From the NCBI RefSeq assembly GCF_900105475.1, contig NZ_LT629777.1, positions 1,674,001-1,738,000 on the forward strand: DNA of 64,000 nt, given 5' to 3'. The notes below the pieces were generated by a model, which was not told the DNA's origin, ran no database searches, and saw nothing but the letters and a program-made list of their open reading frames with translations. Of this stretch, positions 45,636-55,230 are shown in pieces. The stretch is from Pseudomonas asplenii (GTDB lineage Bacteria; Pseudomonadota; Gammaproteobacteria; Pseudomonadales; Pseudomonadaceae). Position numbers and translations under genes: made by a program. Position 1 is the first letter of the stretch; the number at the start of each line of letters is the position of its first letter.

Positions 45636-46538
45636 TCAGGCCAGGCGGCGACTGCCGATGGTCACGCTCAGTGCGTGACTGGCCCCTGGTGCCAGTGTCA
45701 CCACATCATCCATCACGTTCGCCGTCTCGATGCAGAGCATCTTCTGCCAGCCATCGTCGGCCATGTCGGCCAGTTGACTGGCGCGGTCGATCCACGGGTT
45801 CCAGATCACCGCCGAACGTGAGCCTTCGGTCGTCAGCTCGATACGCCGCTCCCAGGTCGGGTCGACGAGGTTCAGCTGCGCCGGCGTATCCAGGTAGATG
45901 CGGTCGGTTTCGCTGCTGAAGCGCAACGGGCCGTTTTGCTGGACATGTTTCCACTCATCCGCAGTATCGATATAGGTCAGGCCGTCGACGCCTTCGACGT
46001 GCACGTTACGCACGTCGCTGACCGCGAAGTAGGTGTGCAGCGCCTGGCTCAGCGTGACGCGGTGATCATCGAGGTTCTCACTGGTCAGGCGGATCTGCAA
46101 CTGCTCGCCCAGATGCACCGACAGCTTCAACCCGACCTTGTGCGGCCAACCCGCAAAGCCCGCTTCGGGCAGCGGCAGGGCGAACTCGGCCAGCACGCCA
46201 TCGTCCTGTGCCTGGATGCCCAACAGGGTCCATTCCCGGGTCCGGACGAAACCGTGGGCGGTCGCCGCTTCGTTGCTCTGGCGCATCGCCTGGACGCTCT
46301 CGGGGTTGCGCTGGAACACGCCAAACCACGGCCAGCAGACCGGCACACCGGCGCGGATATTCTGCTCGTGCTTGAATTGGGCCTGATCGTTGAGCCAGAT
46401 GATCGGCGGTTCGCCGGCCACCTGATAGCTGAGGATCTGGGCGCCTTGCTGGGCGATCAGCAACTCGGCCTGGCCGTGGCGGATCCGCCAGCAATTGAGT
46501 TCATCCAGCTTGACGGTTTCGACGTGGGGCGTGCTCAT
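45636..46538 (-). CDS. D-hexose-6-phosphate mutarotase (YeaD-like)
   Basis: 300 aa from ATG 46538. Galactose-mutarotase-like beta-sandwich: AELLIAQQGAQILSYQVAGEPPIIWLNDQAQFKHEQNIRAGVPVCWPWFGVFQ, TAHGFVRTREWTL (catalytic His region), SQALHTYFAVSDVRNVHVEG (second His), WNPWIDRASQLADM and CIETANV (catalytic Glu region). YeaD proteins interconvert alpha and beta glucose 6-phosphate. Ten residues upstream of the chosen start are open but lack a good site. Confidence 0.92.
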   Translation of the reverse strand: MSTPHVETVKLDELNCWRIRHGQAELLIAQQGAQILSYQVAGEPPIIWLNDQAQFKHEQNIRAGVPVCWPWFGVFQRNPESVQAMRQSNEAATAHGFVRTREWTLLGIQAQDDGVLAEFALPLPEAGFAGWPHKVGLKLSVHLGEQLQIRLTSENLDDHRVTLSQALHTYFAVSDVRNVHVEGVDGLTYIDTADEWKHVQQNGPLRFSSETDRIYLDTPAQLNLVDPTWERRIELTTEGSRSAVIWNPWIDRASQLADMADDGWQKMLCIETANVMDDVVTLAPGASHALSVTIGSRRLA

Positions 46539-46592
46539 GGTGTTCTCGCTCGGCAACATGGACTGCAATGGACCGCAAAAAATGGCGTCGAT

Positions 46593-46994
46593 TCAAGTGC
46601 GCCGTGGCACGGAGCGGGTACGCCCGCTGCCGTCGATGGCGACGAAAACGAAGACCGCTTCGGTCACCTTGCGCCATTCGCTGGACAGCGGGTCGTCACT
46701 CCACACCTCGACCATCATGCGGATCGAGCTGCGACCGATTTCCAGCGCCTGGGTATAAAAGGACAACTGTGCCCCGACGGCCACAGGCACAAGGAACGCC
46801 ATGCGGTCGATGGCCACCGTAGCCACGCGGCCACCGGCGATCTTGCTGGACATCGCGGTGCCAGCGAGGTCCATCTGGTTGACCAGCCAACCGCCGTAGA
46901 TATCGCCGAAACCGTTGGTTTCACGCGGTAGGGCGGTGATTTGCAGGGCGAGATCGCCTTGCGGGATAGGGTCTTCTTGTTCGAGTTCGATCAT
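46593..46994 (-). CDS. Acyl-CoA thioesterase (YciA-like hotdog)
   Basis: 133 aa. LQITALPRETNGFGDIYGGWLVNQMDLAGTAMSSKIAGGRVATVAIDRMAFLVPVAVGAQLSFYTQAL is the YciA-type active site, with the central helix and D of MDLAGT. Hydrolyses medium to long acyl-CoA in the cytosol. Unlike the gene at 871, it lacks a charged C-terminal tail. Confidence 0.9.
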   Translation of the reverse strand: MIELEQEDPIPQGDLALQITALPRETNGFGDIYGGWLVNQMDLAGTAMSSKIAGGRVATVAIDRMAFLVPVAVGAQLSFYTQALEIGRSSIRMMVEVWSDDPLSSEWRKVTEAVFVFVAIDGSGRTRSVPRRT

Positions 46995-47330
46995 ATGCAG
47001 GGCCTCTGACCCATGACGCTACGTGGGTATTGCAGGTGAATAGCCGTCTTCAGAAAAAACGATTCAGCCCGAACAAGCTACGTTCGTCACGTTTCTCCAA
47101 GGCGCACTAAAGGGAAACTCTGCGAAACCGGCTGGAGCGCGGGTCCAACGACGTTTTCGCACAGTACCCTTGCAGGGCAACAGTCAGCAGTATATCGAGC
47201 GACCCGCTGGACTACGACCGTCAGAAAGCCCTTTCGATCGCTCTATATCGGGCCATTATTTACTTTCTGAAACATTTTATTGCCATTTCCCGGCCTTCCA
47301 TGCCTTTCTGTCGCCTTTCTGAGCCCGTCG
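46995..47330. other. Intergenic stretch, no gene
   Basis: 336 bases between the thioesterase and an MFS gene remnant. Stop codons in all frames and no clear promoter; I see nothing further in it. Confidence 0.4.
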
Positions 47331-47444
47331 ATGGGCGAGAGGTTTTCCCGCCGCAGACATGTTTTACCGGTTTAGCGTTTTCCTACAACCTGGCTTGTGC
47401 GATCTTTGCCGGGTTGACACCGGTGGCGTTGAGGCCGGGCCATT
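47331..47444 (+). pseudogene. Decayed 3' fragment of an MHS-family MFS transporter
   Basis: Read from about 47360, the DNA encodes GLAFSYNLACAIFAGLTPVA, matching GLSFSYNLAYAIFGGLTPMV of the intact MFS gene at 47479-48768 (protein end near 48600-48660). The match continues upstream with FPA in another frame (47341-47360), so there is a frameshift. A TGA closes it at 47442-47444. It looks like the remains of a tandem copy or of a gene fused or deleted upstream. Confidence 0.65.
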
Positions 47445-47478
47445 GACAGACCTACTGTAACTATAAGAGAAGCCTTGC

Positions 47479-48768
47479 ATGAGTACTGTGTCTCCCAGCC
47501 TTGCGCAGCCCGCGCGCCCGCTGACCCGTAATGACTACAAGACGTTGTCGCTGTCGGCCCTGGGAGGCGCGCTGGAGTTCTACGACTTCATCATCTTCGT
47601 GTTCTTCGCGGCGGTGGTCGGCAAGTTGTTCTTCCCGGCCGATATGCCGGAATGGCTGCGCCTGATGCAGACCTTCGGAATCTTCGCTGCCGGCTACCTG
47701 GCGCGGCCGCTGGGCGGCATCGTCATGGCGCACTTCGGTGACCTGCTGGGTCGCAAGAAGATGTTCACCCTGAGCATTTTCATGATGGCCGTGCCGACCC
47801 TGATCATGGGCCTGCTGCCAACCTATGCGCAGATCGGCATCTGGGCGCCGATCCTGCTGCTGTTGATGCGCGTCATCCAGGGCGCCGCCATCGGTGGTGA
47901 GGTCCCGGGCGCCTGGGTATTCGTCGCCGAGCACGTACCGGAGCGGCAGATCGGCTTTGCCTGCGGCACCCTGACTTCGGGCCTGACCGCCGGCATCCTG
48001 CTCGGCTCGCTGGTCGCGACCCTGATCAACAGTCTCTATAGCCCGGTGGAAGTGAGCGACTACGCCTGGCGTATCCCGTTCCTGCTCGGTGGCGTGTTCG
48101 GCCTGTTCTCGGTGTACCTGCGCCGCTGGCTGCACGAAACCCCGGTGTTTGCCGAACTGCAGCAGCGCAAGGCGCTGTCCGATGGCATCCCGCTGGGCGC
48201 AGTGCTGCGTGACCACCGTGGTGCGATCATCATCTCGATGCTGCTGACCTGGCTGCTTTCTGCCGGTGTGGTGGTGGTGATCCTGATGACCCCGACCGTG
48301 CTGCAGACCGTCTTCCACTTCGCCCCGACCGTGTCGCTGCAAGCCAACAGCCTGGCGACCGTCTGCCTGACCCTGGGGTGCATCGTTTCCGGCGCGCTGG
48401 CCGACCGTTTCGGCGCGGGTCGGGTGTTCGTCGGCGGCAGCCTGGCACTGATGATCACCTTCTGGGCTTTCTACAGCACCGTGGGGACCCACCCCGAGTG
48501 GCTGTTCCCGCTCTATGCCCTGAGTGGCCTGTTCGTCGGCACCATCGGCGCCGTGCCTTACGTGATGGTCAAGGCGTTCCCGGCAGTGGTGCGTTTCAGC
48601 GGTCTGTCGTTCTCCTATAACCTGGCCTACGCGATCTTCGGCGGCCTGACGCCGATGGTGGTCACCCTGCTGCTCAAGGAGAGCCCGATGGGCCCGGCGT
48701 ATTATGTTGCAATAATTTGCAGCGTCGGCGTGCTGGTGGGTGGCTATCTCTGGTCGAAGCGCCGCTAA
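47479..48768 (+). CDS. MFS transporter, metabolite:H+ symporter (MHS) family
   Basis: 429 aa, twelve hydrophobic helices. Marks: LGGALEFYDFIIFVFFAAVVGKLFFP, AGYLARPLGGIVMAHFGDLLGRKKMFTLSIFMMAVPTLIMGLLPTYAQIG, LLLMRVIQGAAIGGEVPGAWVFVAEHVP, FSYNLAYAIFGGLTPMVVTLL. This is the KgtP/ProP/citrate-type group; the substrate is probably a small organic acid or osmolyte. The position before pstS is the same as in P. aeruginosa (PA5370). Terminated at 48805. Confidence 0.9.
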   Translation: MSTVSPSLAQPARPLTRNDYKTLSLSALGGALEFYDFIIFVFFAAVVGKLFFPADMPEWLRLMQTFGIFAAGYLARPLGGIVMAHFGDLLGRKKMFTLSIFMMAVPTLIMGLLPTYAQIGIWAPILLLLMRVIQGAAIGGEVPGAWVFVAEHVPERQIGFACGTLTSGLTAGILLGSLVATLINSLYSPVEVSDYAWRIPFLLGGVFGLFSVYLRRWLHETPVFAELQQRKALSDGIPLGAVLRDHRGAIIISMLLTWLLSAGVVVVILMTPTVLQTVFHFAPTVSLQANSLATVCLTLGCIVSGALADRFGAGRVFVGGSLALMITFWAFYSTVGTHPEWLFPLYALSGLFVGTIGAVPYVMVKAFPAVVRFSGLSFSYNLAYAIFGGLTPMVVTLLLKESPMGPAYYVAIICSVGVLVGGYLWSKRR

Positions 48769-48804
48769 GCCGCGTATTTCCTGGGTTTCCAGCGTTTCCT
48801 GAAT

Positions 48805-48837
48805 AAAGGCCAGCCATCTTCGCGGATGCTGGCCTTT
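48805..48837 (+). terminator. Intrinsic terminator between MFS gene and pstS
   Basis: AAAGGCCAGCCAT, 7-base loop, ATGCTGGCCTTT with one wobble. Flanked by A and T runs. Confidence 0.85.
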
Positions 48838-48844
48838 CATCTAA

Positions 48845-48873
48845 TTGTCATATACCAGTCATAGAGTGTTCAT
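48845..48873 (+). promoter_or_regulatory. Pho box, three repeats, upstream of pstS
   Basis: TTGTCAT-ATAC-CAGTCAT-AGAG-TGTTCAT: three 7-bp direct repeats at 11-bp period, the PhoB site pattern. It ends 57 bases before the pstS ATG. Confidence 0.88.
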
Positions 48874-48930
48874 GCGGCCTGCCGATACTTGGCCCCGACT
48901 TAACATAACCCTCTCTGCTAGGAGTAAGGC

Positions 48931-49923
48931 ATGAAACTGAAACGTTTGATGGCGGCAATGACTTTTGTCGCTGCTGGCGTCGCGACTGCCCACGCGGTGG
49001 CCGCTGGTGTAGACCCGTCCATTCCCGCCTATACCAAGGTACAAGGCGTGTCGGGCAACCTGTCCAGCGTCGGTTCCGATACCCTGGCAAACCTCATGAC
49101 CCTGTGGGCTGAGAACTACAAGAAAGAATACCCGAACGTGAACATTCAGATTCAGGCCGCCGGTTCCGCTACCGCGCCGCCCGCTCTGACTGAAGGCACG
49201 TCGAACCTGGGCCCGATGAGCCGCAAGATGAAGGACACCGAACTGGCTGCCTTCGAGCAGAAGTACGGCTACAAGCCGACCGCTATCCCGGTCGCTGTCG
49301 ATGCCCTGGCGGTATTCGTGCACAAGGACAACCCGATCCAGCACCTGACCATGGAACAGGTTGATGCGATTTTCTCGTCGACTCGTCTGTGTGGCGCCAA
49401 GGCCGACGTCAAGACCTGGGGTGACCTGGGCGTGACCGGCGACCTGGCCAACAAGCCGGTTCAGCTGTTCGGTCGTAACTCGGTATCCGGCACCTACGGC
49501 TACTTCAAGGAAGAAGCCCTGTGCAAAGGCGACTACAAGCCTAACGTGAACGAGCAGCCAGGTTCGGCTTCCGTCGTGCAGTCCATCAGCTCCTCGCTGA
49601 ACGGTATCGGCTACTCGGGTATCGGCTACAAGACCGCCAGCGTGAAAACCGTTGCCCTGGCCAAGAAAGGCAGCACCGACTTCATCGAAGACAGCGAAGA
49701 AAACGCACTGAACGGCAAATACCCGCTGTCGCGTTTCCTCTACGTCTACGTCAACAAGGCCCCGAACAAGCCTCTGGCCCCGCTGGAAGCCGAGTTCGTG
49801 AAGCTGGTTCTGTCCAAGCAGGGTCAGGAAGTGGTTGTGAAAGACGGCTACATCCCGCTGCCAGCCAAGGTTGCCGCCAAGGCACTGGCTGATCTGGGCC
49901 TGAGCGAAGGCGCCAAGAAGTAA
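48931..49923 (+). CDS. pstS: Phosphate-binding protein PstS
   Basis: 330 aa. Signal peptide [25 protein letters not shown]. Mature part [56 protein letters not shown], then [27 protein letters not shown] and [22 protein letters not shown]. It binds phosphate in the periplasm for the PstCAB importer. This is the longer Pseudomonas type rather than E. coli-like. SD TAGGAG at 48919. Induced by PhoB in phosphate limitation (Pho box at 48845). Confidence 0.96.
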   Translation: MKLKRLMAAMTFVAAGVATAHAVAAGVDPSIPAYTKVQGVSGNLSSVGSDTLANLMTLWAENYKKEYPNVNIQIQAAGSATAPPALTEGTSNLGPMSRKMKDTELAAFEQKYGYKPTAIPVAVDALAVFVHKDNPIQHLTMEQVDAIFSSTRLCGAKADVKTWGDLGVTGDLANKPVQLFGRNSVSGTYGYFKEEALCKGDYKPNVNEQPGSASVVQSISSSLNGIGYSGIGYKTASVKTVALAKKGSTDFIEDSEENALNGKYPLSRFLYVYVNKAPNKPLAPLEAEFVKLVLSKQGQEVVVKDGYIPLPAKVAAKALADLGLSEGAKK

Positions 49924-49941
49924 GCACCGGGCCGGGGCAGG

Positions 49942-49972
49942 GTGGCCTGTGTGATTGATTCGCGCAGGCCAC
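49942..49972 (+). terminator. Hairpin between pstS and pstC
   Basis: GTGGCCTG, 15-base loop, CAGGCCAC. No T tract. It may reduce read-through or shield the pstS mRNA 3' end, giving more binding protein than permease. Confidence 0.4.
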
Positions 49973-50111
49973 GGGAGCCCTGGTATGTGGGAGCGCACCG
50001 GTCCGCGTAAGTGATCCTGCAAGGACGCTTCGCCGGGCAGTGCGCAGCCCGCACTCAATTTTCGAATCCGCTGCCAGCCAAGCTGGGCGGCGGCTTCCGT
50101 GCGTCACTGCA

Positions 50112-50129
50112 CTGTCATCTTTCTGTCAT
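50112..50129 (+). promoter_or_regulatory. Pho box upstream of pstC
   Basis: CTGTCAT-CTTT-CTGTCAT, two perfect 7-bp repeats with a 4-bp gap, 22 bases before the pstC start. It indicates a promoter of its own for pstCAB-phoU. Confidence 0.92.
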
Positions 50130-50151
50130 ACAGGATCGCTAGGGTGTGCGC

Positions 50152-52437
50152 ATGAACGATCTGGCCAATTCCACCATGACTACGACTTCTCCCCCCAAGC
50201 GCATTGACTTCAATACGCCTGAACTCAAGCGCAAGCGCCAAATTCGCGCGCTCAAGGACCGCCTGACCCGCTGGTATGTGTTTGTCGGCGGCCTGGCTGT
50301 CCTGGCCGCTATCACGCTGATCTTCTTCTTCCTCGGTTATGTGGTCATGCCGCTGTTCCAGGGTGCCTCGCTGACAGCCGAAAAAGCCCTCAGCCCCGCC
50401 TGGATGCGCGATGCCGGCAAGCCGCTGATGATCTCCCTGGAAGAGCAGAACCAGGTGGGCATGCGTGTCTCCGACCAGGGACAGGTACTGTTCTTCGCCG
50501 TTGACGGCGCCACCGAGCTGTCGCGGGTGAGCCTGCCGATTCCGCCCGGAACCCAGGTCACGTCCATCAGCAAGGACCAGCCGGGCGTCCCGCTGGTGAT
50601 TGTCGGCCTGTCCAATGGCCAGGCGCTGGTGTTCCGTCACAGCTACAAAGTGACCTACCCGGATGGCAAGAAGACCATCAATCCGGCGATCGAGTACCCT
50701 TACGGCGAAACGCCGATCACCCTGGATGCACAAGGGCACCCCCTTGAGCATGTGAACCTCAACGCCAGCGATTCGACGTTGATCGCCGCGGGTTCCAGTG
50801 GTGCGCAGCTGTACGTGCTGGCGTTGACCAAGGAAGAGAACATGATGACCGGCGAGGTCACCAGCGAGCAGAAGAGTATCGATCTGCCGCAGATGACCGA
50901 GCCGGTGAAGGCGATCTATATCGATCCCCGCCAGCAGTGGCTGTACGTGATCAACGGGCGTGCCCAGGCCGATGTGTTCAGCCTGCGCGACAAGAGCCTG
51001 AACGGTCGCTACAAGCTGCTCGATGATGCCAATACCGAAGTGACTGCCAGTGCACAACTGGTCGGCGGTATTTCGCTGATCATCGGTGACTCCAAGGGCG
51101 GCCTGGGCCAGTGGTTCATGGCTCGCGATCCGGATGGCGAACAACGCCTGAAACCGATCCGCAGCTTCCAGATGGGCACCACGCCGATCATCGAGATCAC
51201 GGCCGAAGAGCGTCGCAAGGGCTTCGTCGCCCTGGATGCCTCGGGCAAGCTCGGAGTGTTCCACAGTACCGCACACCGTACCCTGCTGGTGGAGCAGGTG
51301 GTCGACGGCCCGGGCCTGTTCGGTCTGTCGCCACGGGCCAACCGGGTGATCGTCGAGCAGGCTGGCAAGATCCAGCCGCTAGTGCTCGATAACCCGCACC
51401 CGGAAGTGTCCTGGAGCGCGTTGTGGAGCAAGGTCTGGTACGAGAACTACGACGCGCCCAAGTACGTCTGGCAATCGACCGCCGCCAACACCGACTTCGA
51501 GCCCAAGCTGAGCCTGTCGCCCCTGACCTTCGGTACCCTGAAGGCGGCGTTCTACGCCATGCTGCTGGCAGCACCGCTGGCGATTGCCGCGGCGATCTAC
51601 ACCGCCTACTTCATGGCCCCGGGTATGCGCCGCAAGGTCAAGCCGGTGATCGAACTGATGGAGGCGATGCCGACGGTGATCCTCGGCTTCTTCGCCGGCC
51701 TGTTCCTGGCGCCGTATGTCGAAGGGCACCTGCCGGGGATCTTCAGCCTGCTGCTGTTGCTGCCGATCGGTATCCTGGTCGCCGGTTTCGCCTGGAGCCG
51801 CCTGCCCGAGTCGCTGCGCCTGCGGGTGCCGGACGGCTGGGAAAGCGCGATCCTGATCCCGGTGATCCTGTTCGTCGGCTGGCTCTCGCTGTTCATGAGC
51901 CCGCACCTGGAATCGTGGTTCTTCGGCGGCGACATGCGCCTGTGGATCTCCCACGACCTGGGCATCACCTACGACCAGCGCAATGCCCTGGTGGTTGGCC
52001 TGGCCATGGGCTTCGCGGTCATCCCGAACATCTATTCGATCGCCGAAGACGCCGTATTCAGCGTGCCGCGCAGCCTGACCCTGGGCTCCCTGGCCCTGGG
52101 CGCCACGCCTTGGCAGACCATGACGCGGGTGGTGATCCTCACCGCCAGCCCGGGCATCTTCTCGGCGCTGATGATCGGCATGGGCCGCGCCGTTGGCGAG
52201 ACCATGATCGTGCTGATGGCCACCGGCAACACCCCGGTCATGGAGATGAACCTGTTCGAGGGCCTGCGCACCCTGGCGGCGAACGTCGCGGTGGAGATGC
52301 CGGAGTCGGAGGTGGGTGGTAGTCACTACCGTGTGCTGTTCCTCTCGGCACTGGTGCTGCTGCTGTTCACGTTCATCATGAACACCCTCGCGGAACTGAT
52401 TCGTCAGCGTCTGCGCAAGAAATACTCGTCGCTTTAA
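50152..52437 (+). CDS. pstC: Phosphate ABC transporter permease PstC (long form)
   Basis: 761 aa from ATG 50152. One N-terminal membrane helix (YVFVGGLAVLAAITLIFFFLGYVVMPLF, about 43-70), a periplasmic region of about 400 residues, then the permease domain with EAMPTVILGFFAGLFLAPYV and LTLGSLALGATPWQTMTRVVILTASPGIFSALMIGMGRAVGETM (EAA loop). E. coli PstC is only about 320 aa; the long form with a large extra domain is known in Pseudomonas and relatives. Works with PstA and PstB to import phosphate. Confidence 0.94.
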   Translation: MNDLANSTMTTTSPPKRIDFNTPELKRKRQIRALKDRLTRWYVFVGGLAVLAAITLIFFFLGYVVMPLFQGASLTAEKALSPAWMRDAGKPLMISLEEQNQVGMRVSDQGQVLFFAVDGATELSRVSLPIPPGTQVTSISKDQPGVPLVIVGLSNGQALVFRHSYKVTYPDGKKTINPAIEYPYGETPITLDAQGHPLEHVNLNASDSTLIAAGSSGAQLYVLALTKEENMMTGEVTSEQKSIDLPQMTEPVKAIYIDPRQQWLYVINGRAQADVFSLRDKSLNGRYKLLDDANTEVTASAQLVGGISLIIGDSKGGLGQWFMARDPDGEQRLKPIRSFQMGTTPIIEITAEERRKGFVALDASGKLGVFHSTAHRTLLVEQVVDGPGLFGLSPRANRVIVEQAGKIQPLVLDNPHPEVSWSALWSKVWYENYDAPKYVWQSTAANTDFEPKLSLSPLTFGTLKAAFYAMLLAAPLAIAAAIYTAYFMAPGMRRKVKPVIELMEAMPTVILGFFAGLFLAPYVEGHLPGIFSLLLLLPIGILVAGFAWSRLPESLRLRVPDGWESAILIPVILFVGWLSLFMSPHLESWFFGGDMRLWISHDLGITYDQRNALVVGLAMGFAVIPNIYSIAEDAVFSVPRSLTLGSLALGATPWQTMTRVVILTASPGIFSALMIGMGRAVGETMIVLMATGNTPVMEMNLFEGLRTLAANVAVEMPESEVGGSHYRVLFLSALVLLLFTFIMNTLAELIRQRLRKKYSSL

Positions 52438-52452
52438 TAAAGGTAGAAGTCT

Positions 52453-54123
52453 GTGAAACAGAACTCCCTGAATGGCTGGTTCAAGAGCGGCGCCCCTGGC
52501 GTCTGGATCAGCGGTGGTGCGGTGTCCATCGCGGTCATCATGACCCTCGGCTTGCTGGCGGTGATCGCGGTACGTGGGCTGGGGCATTTCTGGCCGGCGG
52601 ATGTGATCCACGCCCAGTACGCTGTTCCAGGCCAGGCCCCGCAGGTCGTGGTCGGTGAAGTGGTACAGAAGGAAGAAGTACCGCGCGCGCGCCTGAAAAC
52701 AGCGGGCCTGCCGGTGCCGGAAAACGGCCCCGAGTTCATGACCCGCGAGCTGATCAAGGTCGGCAACCGTGACCTGAACGGCAACGACTTCACCTGGGTC
52801 GTCGGCGAATGGTTGACCAACCAGACGACGCCAACTGAACTGATGACCCTCGAGCGTCGTGAGTGGGGCAACTTCTACGGCACCCTGGTCAACGTCAAGG
52901 AAAACGGCAAGGTCGTCGCCGAGGGCGAGGCTGCCTGGCCCGAACTGCAGGCGCGGATCGAGCGCGTGAACGGTCTGGCCAAGCAGCTCAAGACCCTGGA
53001 GAAGTCCGATATCGGCGCGATCAACGCCGGTCTGGAACGCATCCGTCTGCACGGCCGCAAGCTGGAACTCGAAGGCAAGCTGGATGCCGCCGCCCAGGCT
53101 GACATGGACGCCGAAAAGGCTGAACTGAATGCCCGCTACCAGGCTATCGAAGCGCGCCTGAGCGACCTGCACACCGAGTTCAACCGCGACAGCCTCACGG
53201 CCCGCGATGCCAATGGCAAGGAACTGGAGATCGGTATCGGCAAGGTGGTGCATGCCTACCAGCCGAACGCCATGGGCACCTTCACCAAGCTGGGCTTCTA
53301 CTTCAGCAAGGTCTGGGAATTCCTCAGCGACGACCCGCGTGAAGCCAACACCGAGGGCGGGATCTTCCCGGCGATCTTCGGCACCGTGATGATGACCCTG
53401 ATCATGGCCATGATCGTGACCCCGTTCGGCGTGCTGGCGGCGGTCTACCTGCGCGAATACGCCAAGCAGAATGCCCTGACCCGGGTGATCCGCATTGCCG
53501 TGAACAACCTGGCCGGCGTTCCGGCGATCGTCTACGGCGTGTTCGGCCTGGGCTTCTTCGTCTACGTGCTGGGTGGTTCGCTCGATCGGCTGTTCTTCCC
53601 CGAAGCCTTGCCGGCGCCGACCTTCGGTACCCCGGGCCTGCTCTGGGCCTCGCTGACCCTGGCGCTGTTGGCGGTGCCGGTGGTGATCGTGGCGACCGAG
53701 GAAGGCCTGGCACGGATTCCGCGTACGGTCCGCGAAGGTTCGCTGGCCCTGGGTGCGACCAAGGCCGAGACGCTGTGGAAGATCGTCCTGCCAATGGCCA
53801 GCCCGGCGATGATGACCGGCATGATCCTCGCCGTGGCCCGTGCCGCTGGCGAAGTGGCACCGCTGATGCTGGTGGGTGTGGTGAAACTGGCGCCGTCGCT
53901 GCCGCTGGACGGTAACTACCCGTACCTGCACCTGGATCAGAAGATCATGCACCTGGGCTTCCACATCTACGACGTCGGCTTCCAGAGCCCCAACGTCGAG
54001 GCGGCGCGCCCACTGGTGTACGCCACCGCGTTGCTGCTGGTGCTGGTGATCGCCACGTTGAACCTGTCGGCCGTGTGGATCCGTAACCACCTGCGCGAGA
54101 AGTACAAGGCGCTGGACAGCTGA
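52453..54123 (+). CDS. pstA: Phosphate ABC transporter permease PstA (long form)
   Basis: 556 aa, GTG start at 52453, 15 bases after pstC. N-terminal helix VWISGGAVSIAVIMTLGLLAVIAVRGLG, a periplasmic part containing a coiled coil (ELQARIERVNGLAKQLKTLEK ... AEKAELNARYQAIEARLSDLH, about 155-245), then the permease domain from about 295 with EGSLALGATKAETLWKIVLPMASPAMMTGMILAVARAAGEVAPLML. Like PstC it is much longer than the E. coli protein; the two extra domains probably pair. Confidence 0.94.
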   Translation: MKQNSLNGWFKSGAPGVWISGGAVSIAVIMTLGLLAVIAVRGLGHFWPADVIHAQYAVPGQAPQVVVGEVVQKEEVPRARLKTAGLPVPENGPEFMTRELIKVGNRDLNGNDFTWVVGEWLTNQTTPTELMTLERREWGNFYGTLVNVKENGKVVAEGEAAWPELQARIERVNGLAKQLKTLEKSDIGAINAGLERIRLHGRKLELEGKLDAAAQADMDAEKAELNARYQAIEARLSDLHTEFNRDSLTARDANGKELEIGIGKVVHAYQPNAMGTFTKLGFYFSKVWEFLSDDPREANTEGGIFPAIFGTVMMTLIMAMIVTPFGVLAAVYLREYAKQNALTRVIRIAVNNLAGVPAIVYGVFGLGFFVYVLGGSLDRLFFPEALPAPTFGTPGLLWASLTLALLAVPVVIVATEEGLARIPRTVREGSLALGATKAETLWKIVLPMASPAMMTGMILAVARAAGEVAPLMLVGVVKLAPSLPLDGNYPYLHLDQKIMHLGFHIYDVGFQSPNVEAARPLVYATALLLVLVIATLNLSAVWIRNHLREKYKALDS

Positions 54124-54133
54124 TGACGCATTA

Positions 54134-54212
54134 CCTGTAGGAGCAAGGCTTGCCCGTCATCCCGGAGTCGCTACTGCGCCGGTGGAATTGGGGCAAGCCC
54201 GGCTCCTGCACA
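54134..54212. repeat. REP palindrome pair inside the pst operon
   Basis: CCTGTAGGAGCAAGGCTTGC on the left and GGGCAAGCCCGGCTCCTGCA on the right, between pstA and pstB. A REP in the middle of an operon can stabilise the upstream mRNA part. Confidence 0.85.
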
Positions 54213-54278
54213 GAGATTGATTGCACACGCCGCGAAGCGGCGTACCGAAACGAATTTGTTAGCGCAGGGAGTTTACCC

Positions 54279-55112
54279 ATGCAGCATGAAACCCAACCCC
54301 ACGGCATCAACATGTCCGCCCTGGGTCGCAGCAAGCAGAGCCTGGACCTGGCCAGCGAAACCGTGGCCATCGAAGTGCCCGGTCTGAGCCTGTTCTACGG
54401 TGAGAAACAGGCACTGTTCGACGTCAGCATGAACATTCCCAAGCAACGCGTGACGGCCTTCATCGGCCCGTCCGGTTGCGGCAAGTCGACCCTGCTGCGC
54501 ACCTTCAACCGGATGAACGATCTGGTCGACGGCTGTCGCGTACAAGGCGAGATCAACCTCTACGGCAACAACATCTATCGCAAGGGCGAGGACGTGGCCG
54601 AGCTGCGTCGCAAGGTCGGCATGGTGTTCCAGAAGCCCAACCCGTTCCCCAAGACCATCTACGAAAACGTGGTCTATGGCTTGCGGATCCAGGGCATCAA
54701 CAAGAAGCGCGTGCTCGACGAGGCCGTGGAATGGGCGCTCAAGGGTGCCGCCTTGTGGGATGAAGTGAAGGACCGCCTGCACGAATCCGCACTTGGCCTG
54801 TCCGGTGGCCAACAGCAGCGTCTGGTGATTGCCCGGACCATCGCCGTGGAGCCGGAAGTCCTGCTGCTCGACGAACCGTGCTCGGCACTCGACCCGATCT
54901 CGACCCTCAAGGTCGAGGAACTGATCTACGAACTGAAATCCAAGTTCACCATTGTTATCGTGACCCACAACATGCAGCAGGCGGCCCGGGTTTCGGACTA
55001 CACCGCGTTCATGTACATGGGCAAACTGGTGGAATTCGGCGATACCGATACCCTGTTCACCAATCCGGCGAAGAAGCAGACCGAAGATTACATCACCGGT
55101 CGTTATGGCTAG
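54279..55112 (+). CDS. pstB: Phosphate ABC transporter ATP-binding protein PstB
   Basis: 277 aa from ATG 54279, with GGGAG upstream; the earlier in-frame stretch runs through the REP element and is rejected. Walker [14 protein letters not shown]-loop [17 protein letters not shown] (PstB hallmark), signature [16 protein letters not shown], Walker [17 protein letters not shown], switch VTHNMQQ. Energises PstCA. Co-transcribed with pstA and phoU. Confidence 0.97.
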   Translation: MQHETQPHGINMSALGRSKQSLDLASETVAIEVPGLSLFYGEKQALFDVSMNIPKQRVTAFIGPSGCGKSTLLRTFNRMNDLVDGCRVQGEINLYGNNIYRKGEDVAELRRKVGMVFQKPNPFPKTIYENVVYGLRIQGINKKRVLDEAVEWALKGAALWDEVKDRLHESALGLSGGQQQRLVIARTIAVEPEVLLLDEPCSALDPISTLKVEELIYELKSKFTIVIVTHNMQQAARVSDYTAFMYMGKLVEFGDTDTLFTNPAKKQTEDYITGRYG

Positions 55113-55230
55113 CAGCGGCGGCGGGCCGTACTCCAGGGGCGGCAAGATGGACGCTGTGCAGAACCCGGATCAACCCATAACTGCTTGAAACGTGCGGCGT
55201 GACACCCGCAACTTTCGCGGAGCGAACCCA

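Noticed and set aside
51379..54090. 903-codon open frame on the minus strand opposite pstC/pstA
   Set aside because: Composition is rich in H, Q, R and G as in antisense frames of GC-rich genes; the plus strand carries clear permeases.
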